Made by a program: the position numbers and the translations under genes
Source of the DNA: Rhodocyclales bacterium
GTDB taxonomy: Bacteria > Pseudomonadota > Gammaproteobacteria > Burkholderiales > Rhodocyclaceae
Reading direction: 5' to 3'
Assembly (NCBI GenBank): GCA_016183655.1
Contig: JACPEH010000008.1
Location: 310,001-374,000, forward strand
DNA: 64,000 bases
In this document: piece after piece, positions 1-10,813 of the stretch
How the letters are laid out: every line of letters starts with the position of its first letter
Position numbering within the stretch: position 1 is the stretch's first letter
The notes under the pieces: generated by a model
The model's database searches: none
Seen by the model: only the letters and a program-made list of their open reading frames with translations
What the model was told of the DNA's origin: nothing

Positions 1-1
1 C

Positions 2-151
2 CTCGCCGAGCCGCCGCTGACCCGGCCGGAATGGCTGAACGTCGACGTCGCCAAAGCCTCGGTCACCGTCACCCGCCTGCCGCAGGCCGACGAGGTGCCG
101 TTCCCGATCGAGGTGCAGCACGTCGTCGAGTATTACGCGGTGCGGCTGTAA
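2..151 (+). CDS. 3' end of an unidentified CDS, truncated by window start (...PEWLNVDVAKASVTVTRLPQADEVPFPIEVQHVVEYYAVRL*)
   Basis: Open frame from base 2 to a TAA at 149-151, convergent with selD; family not recognised. Confidence 0.5.
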   Translation, partial: LAEPPLTRPEWLNVDVAKASVTVTRLPQADEVPFPIEVQHVVEYYAVRL

Positions 152-295
152 ACCAAGGTCGATCGTCGCCGCGGCTGGTATCGGGCAGGCGCCGGCGGCG
201 CGCAGACGGGGCAGCGAACGCCGCTGGATGGCGGTCGCGCGGGCAGTCACCCGGTACGCATCCGGTGCGCGCCGGGCTGGAAAGGCCGACCGGCT

Positions 296-1360
296 TCAGC
301 CGACGACGACGCGCGGCAGGCCGTCGATGATCTCGCCGACCACCGTCGCGTGGTCGAAGCCCTGCTGCAGGAAAGTCGCCAGCACTTCGGTGGCCACCTC
401 CGGCGCGCAGGAAACGAGCAGGCCGCCGCTGGTCTGCGGGTCGGCGAGCAGCATCTTCTCCGCCTCGCCGAGGCGGTCGGCGAGGGTCAGCTGCGCGCCG
501 TAGCTCTGCAGGTTGCGCGTCGAGGCGCCGGTGACGTAACCGGCGCGGGCGTAGTCGAGCACGTTCGGCAACAGCGGCAGCGCGTCGAAGCGGAGGTTTG
601 CCGCGACCTGCGAGGCGCGGCAAATTTCGAGCAGATGGCCGGCGAGCCCGAAGCCGGTGACGTCGGTCATCGCATGCACGCCCGCCAGGCAGGCGAGCGC
701 CGGCCCCGGCGTGTTGAGCTGGGTGGTCGAGGCGATCATCGTCGCGTAGTCGTGCTCGTGCAGCGCGTCCTTCTTGAACGCGGCGGAATAGATGCCGACG
801 CCGAGCCCCTTGCCGAGGATCAGCTTGTCGCCCGGCTTGGCGCCGGCGTTGCGCTTGACCTGGTCGGGCCGCACCAGGCCGATCGCGACCAGGCCGTAGA
901 TCGGCTCCAGCGAATCGATGGTGTGGCCGCCGGCGATCGGGATGCGCGCCCGGGCGCAGACCGCTTCGCCGCCTTCGAGGATGCGCCGGATGGTCGCCGT
1001 GTCGAGCTTGTTCACCGGCATGCCGACGATCGCCAGCGCGAACAGCGGCGTGCCGCCCATCGCGTAGATGTCGGAGATGGCGTTGGTCGCGGCGATCTGG
1101 CCGAAATGGTAGGGGTCGTCGACCACCGGCATGAAGAAGTCGGTGGTGGCGACGATCGCCTGCGCGTCGTTGAGTTTCCAGACGGCGGCGTCGTCGGCGG
1201 TTTCGATGCCGACCAGCAACTGCGGCGGCATCAGCGCCGGCGCCGTCTTGGCGAGGATCTGTTCGAGTACGCCGGGAGCGATCTTGCAGCCGCAGCCGCC
1301 GCCGTGGGCAAGCTGCGTCAGGCGGACGGGGGAAGCGGGAGACGCCGTGGTGTCGGACAT
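296..1360 (-). CDS. selD: Selenide, water dikinase (Cys form)
   Basis: MSDTT...LAHGGGCGCKIAPGVLEQIL... typical SelD N-terminal motif, full-length similarity to the family; start taken at MSDTT. Confidence 0.93.
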   Translation of the reverse strand: MSDTTASPASPVRLTQLAHGGGCGCKIAPGVLEQILAKTAPALMPPQLLVGIETADDAAVWKLNDAQAIVATTDFFMPVVDDPYHFGQIAATNAISDIYAMGGTPLFALAIVGMPVNKLDTATIRRILEGGEAVCARARIPIAGGHTIDSLEPIYGLVAIGLVRPDQVKRNAGAKPGDKLILGKGLGVGIYSAAFKKDALHEHDYATMIASTTQLNTPGPALACLAGVHAMTDVTGFGLAGHLLEICRASQVAANLRFDALPLLPNVLDYARAGYVTGASTRNLQSYGAQLTLADRLGEAEKMLLADPQTSGGLLVSCAPEVATEVLATFLQQGFDHATVVGEIIDGLPRVVVG

Positions 1361-1428
1361 GGTCAGGGGGCCAGGATGCAAAGGCGTGATGTTAGCAGAG
1401 CCCGGCTGAGCAGCCGGTCGGCGGCCGT

Positions 1429-1635
1429 TCAGCCGGCGTCGAAGCCGGCATCCTCGATCGCCGCCCGCAGCCGGGCGACGGAGACCTGCGCCGGATCGAA
1501 GCGCACGCGCGCCTCGCCGGCGCCCAGCGTCACCGCCACGTCGGCGACCCCGGGCAGCGCCTGCAAGGCACCGCCGACGCCCTTGACGCACCCCTGGCAG
1601 CTCATGCCGCCGACCTTGATGACGATCTCTTCCAT
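1429..1635 (-). CDS. Heavy-metal-associated (HMA/CopZ-like) domain protein
   Basis: MEEIVIKVGGMSCQGCVKGVGGALQALPGV...; GMSCQGC metal-binding motif. Confidence 0.88.
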   Translation of the reverse strand: MEEIVIKVGGMSCQGCVKGVGGALQALPGVADVAVTLGAGEARVRFDPAQVSVARLRAAIEDAGFDAG

Positions 1636-1638
1636 GAT

Positions 1639-1871
1639 CCTAGAAACCGCAGTTGAACGCGCCCGCCGGTGCGCCCAGGCTGGTGTCTGGCACGAAGCGA
1701 CGACGCGGCAGGCTCCCGCCTGCAAGGAGGAGCGACAAAGCCAGGCGCCGGCCTGGGTGTGCCGGCGGGCGCGTAGCGGACTCACCCAGCGGGTGATCCT
1801 GGTCGAAGGCGGTAAACTCAATGTCCATGCGGCGTTCCCAATGCAATCAGCGGTCAACTGCGGTTTCTAGG
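1639..1871. mobile_element. MITE-like non-autonomous element A (233 bp, 18-bp perfect TIR, 5-bp TSD ATGAT)
   Basis: CCTAGAAACCGCAGTTGA at 1639-1656, exact reverse complement at 1854-1871; direct repeat ATGAT at 1634-1638 and 1872-1876; internal imperfect inverted repeat 1657-1680/1751-1774 (21/24). Confidence 0.85.
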
Positions 1872-1881
1872 ATGATGTTCC

Positions 1882-4800
1882 TCACTGCGTGACGACGAAT
1901 GGCTGGCGCGCCAGCAGCCCGGCGAAATCCGCGGCCGGCACCGGCTTGCTGAAATGATAGCCCTGCACCGCGTGGCACCCCTGGCGGCGCAGCATGTCGA
2001 GCTGCTCGGCGGTCTCCACGCCCTCGGCGATGACCTGCAGGCGCAGGCTCTGCCCCATCGAGATGACAGTGCTGGCGATCGCCCAGTCGTCGGCGTCGGT
2101 GACGATGTCGCGGACGAAGCTCTGGTCGATCTTCAGCTTGTCGATCGGGAAGCGCTTCAGGTAGGAGAGGCTGGAGTAGCCGGTGCCGAAATCGTCGATC
2201 GCCAACTGCACGCCCATCGCCGACAGCTGGCGCAGCGTCTGCACCGTCGCCTCGGCATCCTCCATGACGATGCTCTCGGTCAGCTCCAGCTCCAGATGCT
2301 CGGCCGGCAGCCCGGTCAGCTGCAGGATGCCGGCAATCGCCTCGTCGAAGCGCTTCTGGCGGAACTGCGCCGACGAGATGTTCACCGCGACGCTGATCGG
2401 CGGCAGGCCGCCGGCCCGCCATTCGGCGGCCTGCCGGCAGGCTTCCTTGAGCACCCAGGCGCCGATCGGCACGATCAGGCCGCTGGCCTCGGCGATCGGC
2501 ACGAAACGGGCGGGCGAGATCATCCCCAGCTGCGGGTGCTGCCAGCGGATCAGCGCCTCGGCGCCGATGATGCGGCCGCTGCCGAGGTCGATCTGCGGCT
2601 GGTAGTGCAGCACCAGCTCATGCCGTTCGAGGGCGACGCGTAGGCTGTTCTCCAGCATCAGCCGCTCCAGCGCCGCCTCGTTCATCTCGCGGGCGAAGAA
2701 CTGGTAGGCGTTGCGACCGCTTTCCTTGGCCCGGTACATCGCCGTGTCGGCGTGCTTCAGCAGCGTCTCGAAGTCCTCGCCGTCCTGCGGGAACAGGCTG
2801 ATGCCGATCGACGGCGTCACCGTCAGCAGGTGGCCGTCGGTCATGAACGACTGCGACACCGCCTTGAGGATCTTGCGCGCGACGCTGGCGGTGCCCTCGA
2901 TGCTGGTCTCGGCGCAGACGACGACGAACTCGTCGCCGCCCAGCCGCGCCAGCGTGTCGATCTTGCGCACGCAGCCGGTCATCCGCTGCGCCACCTCGCA
3001 CAGCAGCTGGTCGCCGGTGAAGTGGCCGAGCGAATCGTTGATCGTCTTGAAGTGGTCGAGGTCGATGAACAGCAGCGAGGCCAGCGTGCCTTCGCGCCGG
3101 GCCAGCGCCAGCACCTGGTCGACGCGGTCCTGCAGCAGCGTGCGGTTGGGCAGCCGGGTCAGCGGGTCGTAGTAGGCCAGCTGGCGGATGCGCGCCTCGG
3201 CGGCATGGCGCTCGGAGATGTCCGACGAGATGCCGATGTAGTTGATGATGCGGCCTTCGACATCGCGGTAGGCGCTGATCGTCAGCCAGGCGGGGAACAC
3301 CTCGCCGTTCTTGCGCCGGTTCCACAGCTCGCCCTGCCAGACGCCGTCGCGGTCGATCGCTTCCCACATCGCGGCGTAGAACTCTGGCGGCTGCCGCCCG
3401 GAGCTGAGGAAGTTCGGCTTCTGGCCGACCGCTTCCTCGCGGCTGAAGCCGGTGACGCGGGTGAACGCCGGGTTGACGGTGATGATGCGGCGCTCGGCGT
3501 CGGTGATCAGGATCACTTCCTCGCCGACGTCGAACACCCGCTGCGCCAGGCGCAGCCCCTCCTCCGCCCGCCGCCGCGCGGAGATGTCGCGGAAGATCGC
3601 CTGCAGCTGCTTGCGGCCGGCGTTCTCGATGACGCTGGTGCTGACCTCGACCGGCACGTCCTCGCCGTCGGCGTTGCGGATGCGCATCTCCTCGGGCGCG
3701 CCGCCGCCGCTGATGATGTGCCGGCGCAGCTCGGCCTCGTGCCGCGCGCGCCGGTCGGGCGGGAAGATGTCCACCGACGGCAGCCGCAACAGCTTCTCGC
3801 GCGGCCGCCGGAACAGTATTTCGGCGGCGATGTTGGCCTCGACGATGGTTCCCGTCTCGCCGTCGATGACGATGATCGCGTCCTGCGCCGACTCGAACAG
3901 CCCGCGGTAGCGGTTACGCGACTCGACGATCTGGTCCTCGACCAGGCGCTGCGCGGTCAGGTCGAAGACCGTGCCGACCGAGGCCGGCGCGCCGCTGAAG
4001 GTCGCCGGCATGCCCATGATGGCGATCGGGAACTGGCTGCCGTCCTTGCGCACGCCGGTCAGCTCGTAGGGAAAACCCGGTTCGCCGGCAGCCCGCCGCC
4101 GCATCTGCTCGCGCAGCCAGTCGTGCTGCTCGGGCGCGACGATATCGAGCGGCCCAATCGCCAGCAGCTCCTCCTCGCTGTAGCCGAAGTAGTTGGCCAG
4201 CCGCGGGTTCACATAGACGAAGCGCATGTCCTGCAGCATGAAGATGCCCACCTGCGCCGCCCGCATGATGCCGCTGTACTTCGCCTCGCTCTCGCGCAGC
4301 GCGCTTTCCTGCGCGATGCGTTGCGAGATGTCGCGCTGGATGCCGAAGATGCCGAGCACGCGCCCGGCTTCGTCGAGATCCGCCAGCAGCTGCATCTCGA
4401 CCGCGCAGACGACGCCGGGACACGGCACCAGCTCGATCGTGGCGAGGCTACTTTTCGCCAGCAGGCAGTCGGCGAGCGCCTGCCGCCAGGCTTCCGGCGC
4501 CCGCGCCGGCACGGCGTCGAGCGTGGCGCCGGAAAACGCCGCCGCCGTCCGCCCGCATTGCGCGGCGAACGCTTCGTTGACGCGCAGGAAGTGCAGGCTG
4601 TCGAGCCAGGCCGTGGCGCCGTCGCACGGCAGCGGCGCGGCGAAACGCAGCACGAAGCAGCCATCGAGCGACTGCGCGAAGAAGTCGCCGAGCAGGCGCG
4701 CACTTTCCTGCAGCGACTCCTCGGCCCGCCTGCGCTCGGTGATGTCGGTGGTGATACCGAAGACGGCGACCGGCCGGCCGTCGGCGTCGGCTTCGACGGT

Positions 4801-5151
4801 CACCGCGTTGCTGAACCAGGCCAGTTTCCCGTCCGCCAGGCGGAGCGGAAATTCGACGTGCGTCGGCGTCTGCCGCCCCGGCGCAGCCGCCGCGACGACG
4901 CGGAAGTGATCTATGCAGCGCGCATAGTCGTCGGCCGGCATGCGTTCGCGGAGCACCGCCAGGCCGCGCTGGCGCAGCTCGGCCAGCGGCGCGCCGAGCA
5001 GTTGCTCGGCGTTGGCGCTGACGTAGTCGTAGGCGTCGGTGAGCAGGTTGGCGCGATAGACGATGTGCTCGGCGCAGCCGAGGATTTCGCGCAGCATGTC
5101 GCCGCCGTCGGCCGACGGCGGGACCTCCTGTGCGCGACGAGCTTCGTTCAT
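1882..5151 (-). CDS. Multi-PAS GGDEF-EAL protein (diguanylate cyclase/phosphodiesterase)
   Basis: Several PAS/PAC segments, [31 protein letters not shown]; start MNEARRAQ with ATGA overlap to the upstream ATPase stop. Confidence 0.9.
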   Translation of the reverse strand: MNEARRAQEVPPSADGGDMLREILGCAEHIVYRANLLTDAYDYVSANAEQLLGAPLAELRQRGLAVLRERMPADDYARCIDHFRVVAAAAPGRQTPTHVEFPLRLADGKLAWFSNAVTVEADADGRPVAVFGITTDITERRRAEESLQESARLLGDFFAQSLDGCFVLRFAAPLPCDGATAWLDSLHFLRVNEAFAAQCGRTAAAFSGATLDAVPARAPEAWRQALADCLLAKSSLATIELVPCPGVVCAVEMQLLADLDEAGRVLGIFGIQRDISQRIAQESALRESEAKYSGIMRAAQVGIFMLQDMRFVYVNPRLANYFGYSEEELLAIGPLDIVAPEQHDWLREQMRRRAAGEPGFPYELTGVRKDGSQFPIAIMGMPATFSGAPASVGTVFDLTAQRLVEDQIVESRNRYRGLFESAQDAIIVIDGETGTIVEANIAAEILFRRPREKLLRLPSVDIFPPDRRARHEAELRRHIISGGGAPEEMRIRNADGEDVPVEVSTSVIENAGRKQLQAIFRDISARRRAEEGLRLAQRVFDVGEEVILITDAERRIITVNPAFTRVTGFSREEAVGQKPNFLSSGRQPPEFYAAMWEAIDRDGVWQGELWNRRKNGEVFPAWLTISAYRDVEGRIINYIGISSDISERHAAEARIRQLAYYDPLTRLPNRTLLQDRVDQVLALARREGTLASLLFIDLDHFKTINDSLGHFTGDQLLCEVAQRMTGCVRKIDTLARLGGDEFVVVCAETSIEGTASVARKILKAVSQSFMTDGHLLTVTPSIGISLFPQDGEDFETLLKHADTAMYRAKESGRNAYQFFAREMNEAALERLMLENSLRVALERHELVLHYQPQIDLGSGRIIGAEALIRWQHPQLGMISPARFVPIAEASGLIVPIGAWVLKEACRQAAEWRAGGLPPISVAVNISSAQFRQKRFDEAIAGILQLTGLPAEHLELELTESIVMEDAEATVQTLRQLSAMGVQLAIDDFGTGYSSLSYLKRFPIDKLKIDQSFVRDIVTDADDWAIASTVISMGQSLRLQVIAEGVETAEQLDMLRRQGCHAVQGYHFSKPVPAADFAGLLARQPFVVTQ

Positions 5152-7613
5152 GACGCCCTTTCTCCGTGCGTTCCCTGCGGCTGCCAGCGTTTCAGCAGCA
5201 GCGAATTGGAGACCACCGATACCGAACTCAGCGCCATCGCCGCCCCGGCGACGACCGGGTTGAGCAGGCCGAGCGCCGCCAGCGGAATGCCAAGGACATT
5301 GTAGATGAAGGCGAAGAACAGGTTCTGCCGGATTTTGCCGAGCGTCGCCCGCGACAGCAGGATGGCGTCGGCGACGCCCTTCAGGTCGCTGCCGATCAGC
5401 GTCAGGTCGGCGGCCTCGATCGCCGCGTCGGAGCCGGCGCCGATGGCGAAGCCGACGTCGGCGGCGGCCAGCGCCGGCGCGTCGTTGATGCCGTCGCCGA
5501 CCATCGCCACGCAGCGGCCGGCGCCCTTCAGCGCGTTGACCTCGGCGGCCTTGTCGCCGGGCAGGATGCCGGCGCGGAAGTCGTCGATGCCGGCGGCGCG
5601 CGCCACCGCCGCGGCGGTGACCGCGTTGTCGCCGGTGAGCATGACGACCTGCAGGCCCATCGCCCGCAGCCGCGCCACCGCCGCCACCGACCCCGGCCGC
5701 AGCGGGTCGGCGATGGCCAGCAAGGCCAGCAGGCGGCCGCCCTCGGCCAGCGCGACGACGGTCTTGCCCTCGCCCTGCAGGCGCTGCAGCTCGTCGCGCC
5801 GCGTCACCGCGTCGGCGGCCCACGCCGCCGCGCCGAGACGCAGGCTGCGGCCGTCGACGACGCCTTCCACCCCCTTGCCGGGAATCGCCTGGAAACCGCT
5901 TACCGCGGGCAGGGTGATGCCGGCCGCGGCGGCCCGTTCGAGCACCGCACGCGCCAGCGGATGTTCGGAGCCCTGCTCCAGCGCCGCGGCCAGGCGCAGC
6001 GCGGTCGCCTCGTCGATGCCGTCGACGATCAGGTCGGTGACCTCCGGTTCGCCGCGCGTCAGCGTGCCGGTCTTGTCGACGGCGAGCACGCCGATCCGTT
6101 CGGCGCGTTCGAGGGCCTCGGCATTCTTCACCAGGATGCCGGCGGCGGCGCCGCGGCCGGTGCCGACCATGATCGCCGTCGGCGTCGCCAGCCCGAGCGC
6201 GCAGGGACAGGCGATGACGAGCACGGCGACGGCGTCGATCAGCGCCTCGGCGAGATCGCCGGCGAACAGCCACCAGCCGGCGAAGGTCAGGAGCGCGACG
6301 AAGCAGACGACGGGAACGAAGATCGCCGAGATGCGGTCGGCGAGCCGCTGCACCGGCGCCTTCGAACCCTGTGCCTCGGCCACCAGCCGGATGATGCCGG
6401 CCAGCAGCGTGTGCTCGCCGACGCCGGTGGCGCGGCAGCGCAGCTGGCCGAGCGCGTTCTGCGTCGCGGCGAAGACGCGGCTGCCGGCGGCCTTCGCCAC
6501 CGGCATGCTCTCGCCGGTAAGCATCGCCTCGTTGACGCTGGAAGCGCCGTCGAGGACCAGGCCGTCGACCGGCACGCTCTCGCCGGGGCGGACGATGAAG
6601 ACGTCGCCGGGCAGCAGCGAATCGGCCGCCACCTCGACCAGCTGGCCGTCGCGCTCGATGCGCGCGGTGCGCGGCTGCAGCCGGATCAGCGCCTCGATCG
6701 CCGCCGTGGTGCCGGCCTTGGCGCGCGCTTCGAGCAGCTTGCCCATCAGCACCAGCGTGATCACCGCCGCCGAGGCCTCGAAATAGACGTGGCGATGCTC
6801 GAAGCCGAGGACCGTGACCACCGCCGAAAAGGCCCAGGCCATGCTGGTGCCGAGCGCGACCAGCACGTCCATGTTGGCGCCGCTCCAGCCGCCGCCGCGC
6901 AGCGCCTTCCAGCCGCCCTCATAGAAACGCCAGCCGATCCAGAACTGCACCGGCGTCGCCAGCGCGAGCTGCAGCCAGCGCGGGATCGGGTCGGCCGCAT
7001 GGCCGCCGGCATCGCTGCCGAACATCCACAGCATCTGCAGCAGCAGCGGCAAGGTCAGTGCCGCCGCAACGTAGAAGCGGCGAAGCTCGGCGCGATAGGC
7101 GGCGATGCGGCGCGCCTTCTCCTCGGCACGCGAACGGTCGTCGGCGACGCGTGCCGAGAAGCCGGCTTTTTCCACGGCAGCGATCAGCTCGGCCGGCGCC
7201 GCCCGGCCGGGAACGTAGCGGATGCGCGCGCGCTCGGCGGCGAGGTTGACGCTGGCCTCGACGCCGTCGATCCGGCGCAGCACCTTCTCGATGCGCGCGG
7301 CGCAGGCGGCGCAGGTCATGCCGCCGATCGCCAGTTCGACGGTCTGCGGCGGCACGGAAAAGCCGGCGCGTTCGATCGCCGCGACCACCTGCGCCGGCGC
7401 GGTTGCATCGCCGGCGACGCGGACGCGCGCCCGTTCGGCCGCCAGATTGACGTCGGCCTCGACACCGGGCAGGCGCTTGAGCACCTTCTCGATGCGCGCC
7501 GCGCAGGCGGCACAGGTCATGCCGCCGATCGGCAGGTCGAGCTGGCGGGACAGCCCCGGGTTGGTCGGATCGTTCATGGATTGGGTGATGGGCTCGTGGA
7601 TCGACTCGCTCAT
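5148..7613 (-). CDS. copA: Copper-translocating P-type ATPase (CopA/CcoI-like) with two N-terminal HMA domains
   Basis: Two [15 protein letters not shown] motifs, [30 protein letters not shown]. Confidence 0.93.
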   Translation of the reverse strand: MSESIHEPITQSMNDPTNPGLSRQLDLPIGGMTCAACAARIEKVLKRLPGVEADVNLAAERARVRVAGDATAPAQVVAAIERAGFSVPPQTVELAIGGMTCAACAARIEKVLRRIDGVEASVNLAAERARIRYVPGRAAPAELIAAVEKAGFSARVADDRSRAEEKARRIAAYRAELRRFYVAAALTLPLLLQMLWMFGSDAGGHAADPIPRWLQLALATPVQFWIGWRFYEGGWKALRGGGWSGANMDVLVALGTSMAWAFSAVVTVLGFEHRHVYFEASAAVITLVLMGKLLEARAKAGTTAAIEALIRLQPRTARIERDGQLVEVAADSLLPGDVFIVRPGESVPVDGLVLDGASSVNEAMLTGESMPVAKAAGSRVFAATQNALGQLRCRATGVGEHTLLAGIIRLVAEAQGSKAPVQRLADRISAIFVPVVCFVALLTFAGWWLFAGDLAEALIDAVAVLVIACPCALGLATPTAIMVGTGRGAAAGILVKNAEALERAERIGVLAVDKTGTLTRGEPEVTDLIVDGIDEATALRLAAALEQGSEHPLARAVLERAAAAGITLPAVSGFQAIPGKGVEGVVDGRSLRLGAAAWAADAVTRRDELQRLQGEGKTVVALAEGGRLLALLAIADPLRPGSVAAVARLRAMGLQVVMLTGDNAVTAAAVARAAGIDDFRAGILPGDKAAEVNALKGAGRCVAMVGDGINDAPALAAADVGFAIGAGSDAAIEAADLTLIGSDLKGVADAILLSRATLGKIRQNLFFAFIYNVLGIPLAALGLLNPVVAGAAMALSSVSVVSNSLLLKRWQPQGTHGERAS

Positions 7614-8287
7614 GCGCCGCCGGCTCCGGCAGCGAGACGCCAGGCGCCAAGCAACCCCCACAGCCCGAAGCCGGCGACCACCGCGCCGGCGACGCCGCGC
7701 AGCCATGCCTGCCGGACGAAGCGGCGCAGGCGGGCGAGCAGCAGGCCGGCGAGCAGCAGGTTGGGTAGCGTCCCGGCGCCGAAGGCGAGCATCAGCAAGG
7801 CGCCCTGCACCGGCGAGCCGGCGGTCAGTGCGGTGGCCAGCGCGCTATAGACCAGGCCGCAGGGCAGCCAGCCCCAGAGCAGGCCGAGCGGAAAGGCGCG
7901 GGCCGCGGTGGTGGCCGGCAGGAAGCGGCGGGTCAGCGGCTGGATGCGCCGCCACAGGCGCTGGCCGAGGCGCTCGGTGAAGGCCAGCGCGCGCGTGACG
8001 CCGACCAGATAGAGACCGAGCGCGATCAACATCAGGCTGGCGACGACCTGCAGCGCGAGACGCAGCGGCAGCTGGCCGGAGAGCGCCAGCGCGCCGCCGA
8101 CAGCGCCGACCAGTGCGCCGGCCAGCCCGTAGGAAACGATCCGCCCGAGATTGTAGGCGAGGTGCAGCGACAGCCGCGGCGGACCGCCCATCGACAGCGC
8201 ACCGACGATGCCGCCGCACATGCCGACGCAGTGCGTGCCGCCGAGCAGACCGACGAGGAACAGCGCGAAATAACCGGAATCGGGCAT
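7610..8287 (-). CDS. Sulfite exporter TauE/SafE-type membrane protein
   Basis: [20 protein letters not shown]..., [13 protein letters not shown]; adjacent to Cu-ATPase and hemN as in cbb3-maturation neighbourhoods. Confidence 0.8.
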   Translation of the reverse strand: MPDSGYFALFLVGLLGGTHCVGMCGGIVGALSMGGPPRLSLHLAYNLGRIVSYGLAGALVGAVGGALALSGQLPLRLALQVVASLMLIALGLYLVGVTRALAFTERLGQRLWRRIQPLTRRFLPATTAARAFPLGLLWGWLPCGLVYSALATALTAGSPVQGALLMLAFGAGTLPNLLLAGLLLARLRRFVRQAWLRGVAGAVVAGFGLWGLLGAWRLAAGAGGA

Positions 8288-8297
8288 CAAGAGGGGC

Positions 8298-8554
8298 TGG
8301 GGACTAGGGGCTAGAGACTAGAGAAACCATGCAGATTCTACCCTAGCCCCTAACCTCTAGCCCCTAGTAGCCAGTCATATTGGAACGGATGGATAGGTTC
8401 GTCATTCCGGCGAACGCCGGAATCCAGGAAAAACCCGCAAAAACTCGCCCCGCCAACGTACGAGCCTACCACCTGGATTCCGGGTCAAGCCCGGAATGAC
8501 GGGGGTCACATCAACCGGATTCGAGTTGACTGACTACTAGCCTCTAGCCCCTAA
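8298..8554. repeat. Composite intergenic repeat built of CTAGCCCC-type repeats in both orientations
   Basis: ggggactaggggctagagactagag (~8299-8323), ctagcccctaacctctagcccctag (~8343-8368), ctactagcctctagcccctaa (~8534-8554). Confidence 0.75.
8401..8500. repeat. 100-bp inverted-repeat element of the GTCATTCCGG...GGAATCCAGG type (dRS3/REP-like)
   Basis: gtcattccggcgaacgccggaatccagg (8401-8428) facing cctggattccgggtcaagcccggaatgac (8472-8500). Confidence 0.8.
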
Positions 8555-9945
8555 ATCACTTTCGAGTAGCGCGTGCGCTGCCGGTCGGCGCGCAGGTAGC
8601 GGTCGAAGATCATCGAGATCGCGCGCACCAGCATGCGGCCGGCGGGGAGCACGGTGATCCACTTGTCGTCGACCTTGACCAGGCCGGCCGCCTGGAATTC
8701 CTTGAGATCCTCAAGCTCGGCGGCGAAGTACTTGCGGAAGTCGATCAGGTGGGCGATCTCGATCGATTCCAGCGACAGCTCGAAGTGGCACATCAGCGCC
8801 TGGATGATCGAGCGGCGCAGGATGTCGTCGGCCGACAGCTCGATGCCGCGATAGACCGGCAGGATGCCGGCGTCGAGGCGGTCGTAGTACTCGTCGAGCG
8901 TCTTCACGTTCTGTTCGTAGGTCGGTCCGACCTTGCCGATCGCCGAGATGCCGAAGGCCAGCAGGTCGCAGTCGGCATAGGTCGAATAGCCCTGGAAGTT
9001 GCGGTGCAGGCGCCCCTGGCGCTGGGCCACGGCGAGTTCGTCCTCGGGCTTGGCGAAGTGGTCCATGCCGATGTAGACGTAGCCGGCCTCGGTCAGCTTG
9101 CGGATCGCCAGCGACAGGATCTGCATGCGGGCGTCCGGCGTCGGCAGGTCGGCGTCGGCGATGCGCCGCTGCGGCTTGAACAGGCTCGGCAGGTGCGCGT
9201 AGTTGTAGATCGACAGGCGGTCCGGGTCCATCGCCAGCACGCGTTCGAGCGAGCGGTTGAAGCCCATCACCGTCTGGAACGGCAGGCCGTAGATGAGGTC
9301 GATCGACACCGACTTGAAACCGTTGGCACGTGCGGCCTTGATCACGGTTTCGGTCTCTTCCTCGGTCTGGATGCGGTTGACCGCCTGCTGCACGCGCTCG
9401 TCGAAGTCCTGGACGCCGACGCTCATGCGGTTGAAGCCGAGTTCGCCGAGCAGTTGCACGGTCGGCACATCGACCTTGCGCGGGTCGACCTCGATCGAAT
9501 ATTCGCCGCCGTCGAGCAGGCGGAAATGCTTCCGCGTCGCGCCCATCAGCTGCCGCATCTCGTCGTGCGAGAGGAAGGTCGGCGTGCCGCCGCCCCAGTG
9601 CAGCTGGATCACGTCGTGGTTGCCATCCAGGCACTGGCTCTGCAGATCGAGCTCTTTTGCCAGGTATTTCAGGTACTTGGCCGAGCGCCCGTGATCCTTG
9701 GTGATGATCTTGTTGCAGGCGCAGTAGTAGCAGATGGTGTTACAGAAGGGGATGTGAAAGTATAATGACAGCGGACGGCTGATGCCGCCGATGTTGCGCT
9801 TTCCCAGCCACAATTTGTAGGCTTCCGCGTCGAAGGCCTCGACGAAGCGGTCCGCCGTCGGATACGACGTGTAGCGAGGACCGTTGATGTCGAAGCGGCG
9901 AATGATCTGCGGATCAAAGACAAGGTTGGGCGCGGCGAAGTTCAT
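8551..9945 (-). CDS. hemN: Oxygen-independent coproporphyrinogen III oxidase
   Basis: GPRYTSYPTADRF, LYFHIPFCNTICYYCACNKI radical-SAM motif. Confidence 0.95.
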   Translation of the reverse strand: MNFAAPNLVFDPQIIRRFDINGPRYTSYPTADRFVEAFDAEAYKLWLGKRNIGGISRPLSLYFHIPFCNTICYYCACNKIITKDHGRSAKYLKYLAKELDLQSQCLDGNHDVIQLHWGGGTPTFLSHDEMRQLMGATRKHFRLLDGGEYSIEVDPRKVDVPTVQLLGELGFNRMSVGVQDFDERVQQAVNRIQTEEETETVIKAARANGFKSVSIDLIYGLPFQTVMGFNRSLERVLAMDPDRLSIYNYAHLPSLFKPQRRIADADLPTPDARMQILSLAIRKLTEAGYVYIGMDHFAKPEDELAVAQRQGRLHRNFQGYSTYADCDLLAFGISAIGKVGPTYEQNVKTLDEYYDRLDAGILPVYRGIELSADDILRRSIIQALMCHFELSLESIEIAHLIDFRKYFAAELEDLKEFQAAGLVKVDDKWITVLPAGRMLVRAISMIFDRYLRADRQRTRYSKVI

Positions 9946-10000
9946 TGGTTTAAAGTGGTACGTGTGCTGCGGATTATCGGTTGCCCCGTAAACACGCACG

Positions 10001-10014
10001 TTGACTTGGATCAA
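10001..10014. promoter_or_regulatory. FNR box in hemN-fnr intergenic region (TTGACTTGGATCAA)
   Basis: 9/10 match to TTGAT-N4-ATCAA; minus-strand GATAAT at 9978-9973 fits a class II FNR promoter for hemN. Confidence 0.8.
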
Positions 10015-10047
10015 AGAGGCTTCAGACCTCTCAAAACCGGAGCGAGC

Positions 10048-10797
10048 ATGCCCAACAGAAAAGCCGCAACCCCCATTTCGCTGGTCGAAGTCAAGACCGC
10101 GTGTTCCAACTGCAACCTGCACGAACTCTGCCTGCCGATGGGACTCTCCCATGACGAGGTGGAGAAGCTCGACGAGCTGGTTGCCAACCGTCGACGACTG
10201 AAGCGCGGCGAGCACCTGTACCGCGCCGGCCAGCCGTTCGACGCCATTTTCGCGGTGCGCAGCGGTTTCTTCAAGACCGACGTGCTGCTCGAAGACGGCC
10301 GCGAGCAGGTCACCGGCTTCCAGATGACCGGCGAGCTGCTCGGCCTGGACGGGATCAGCACCGAGATCCACTCGTGCAACGCCGTCGCGCTGGAAGACAG
10401 CGAGGTGTGCACGATCCCCTTCTCGCACCTGGAGGGCCTCTCGCGCGAGATCCAGACGCTGCAACACCACTTCCACAAGGTGATGAGCCGCGAGATCGTC
10501 CGCGACCACGGCGTGATGATGCTGCTCGGCACGATGCGCGCCGAGGAGCGACTGGCCGCCTTCCTGCTCAACCTGTCGCAGCGCTTCACCGCGCGCGGCT
10601 ACTCGCCGGCCGAGTTCTACCTGCGCATGACGCGCGAGGAGATCGGCAGCTACCTCGGGCTGAAGCTGGAAACCGTCAGCCGCGCCTTCTCGCGCTTCCA
10701 GGAGGAAGGCCTGATCGCCGTGCAGCAGAAGCACGTGCGCATCCTCAACATCCCCGGCCTGAAGCAGCTAATGAACCACCAGCAGGGCCGCGGCTGA
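10048..10797 (+). CDS. fnr: FNR-type transcriptional regulator
   Basis: MPNRKAATPISLVEVKTACSNCNLHELCLP (N-terminal Cys cluster), cNMP domain, C-terminal HTH TREEIGSYLGLKLETVSRAFSRFQEEGLI. Confidence 0.93.
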   Translation: MPNRKAATPISLVEVKTACSNCNLHELCLPMGLSHDEVEKLDELVANRRRLKRGEHLYRAGQPFDAIFAVRSGFFKTDVLLEDGREQVTGFQMTGELLGLDGISTEIHSCNAVALEDSEVCTIPFSHLEGLSREIQTLQHHFHKVMSREIVRDHGVMMLLGTMRAEERLAAFLLNLSQRFTARGYSPAEFYLRMTREEIGSYLGLKLETVSRAFSRFQEEGLIAVQQKHVRILNIPGLKQLMNHQQGRG

Positions 10798-10813
10798 CCC
10801 GCCGCCGGCTGCC

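Noticed and set aside
1309-1330. Selenocysteine in SelD
   Set aside because: Active-site motif reads GGGCGCK with Cys codons; no in-frame TGA
1640-1846. 68-aa ORF inside element A
   Set aside because: Not called as a CDS: no recognisable domain, and its stop lies in the TIR; probably incidental unless conserved across copies
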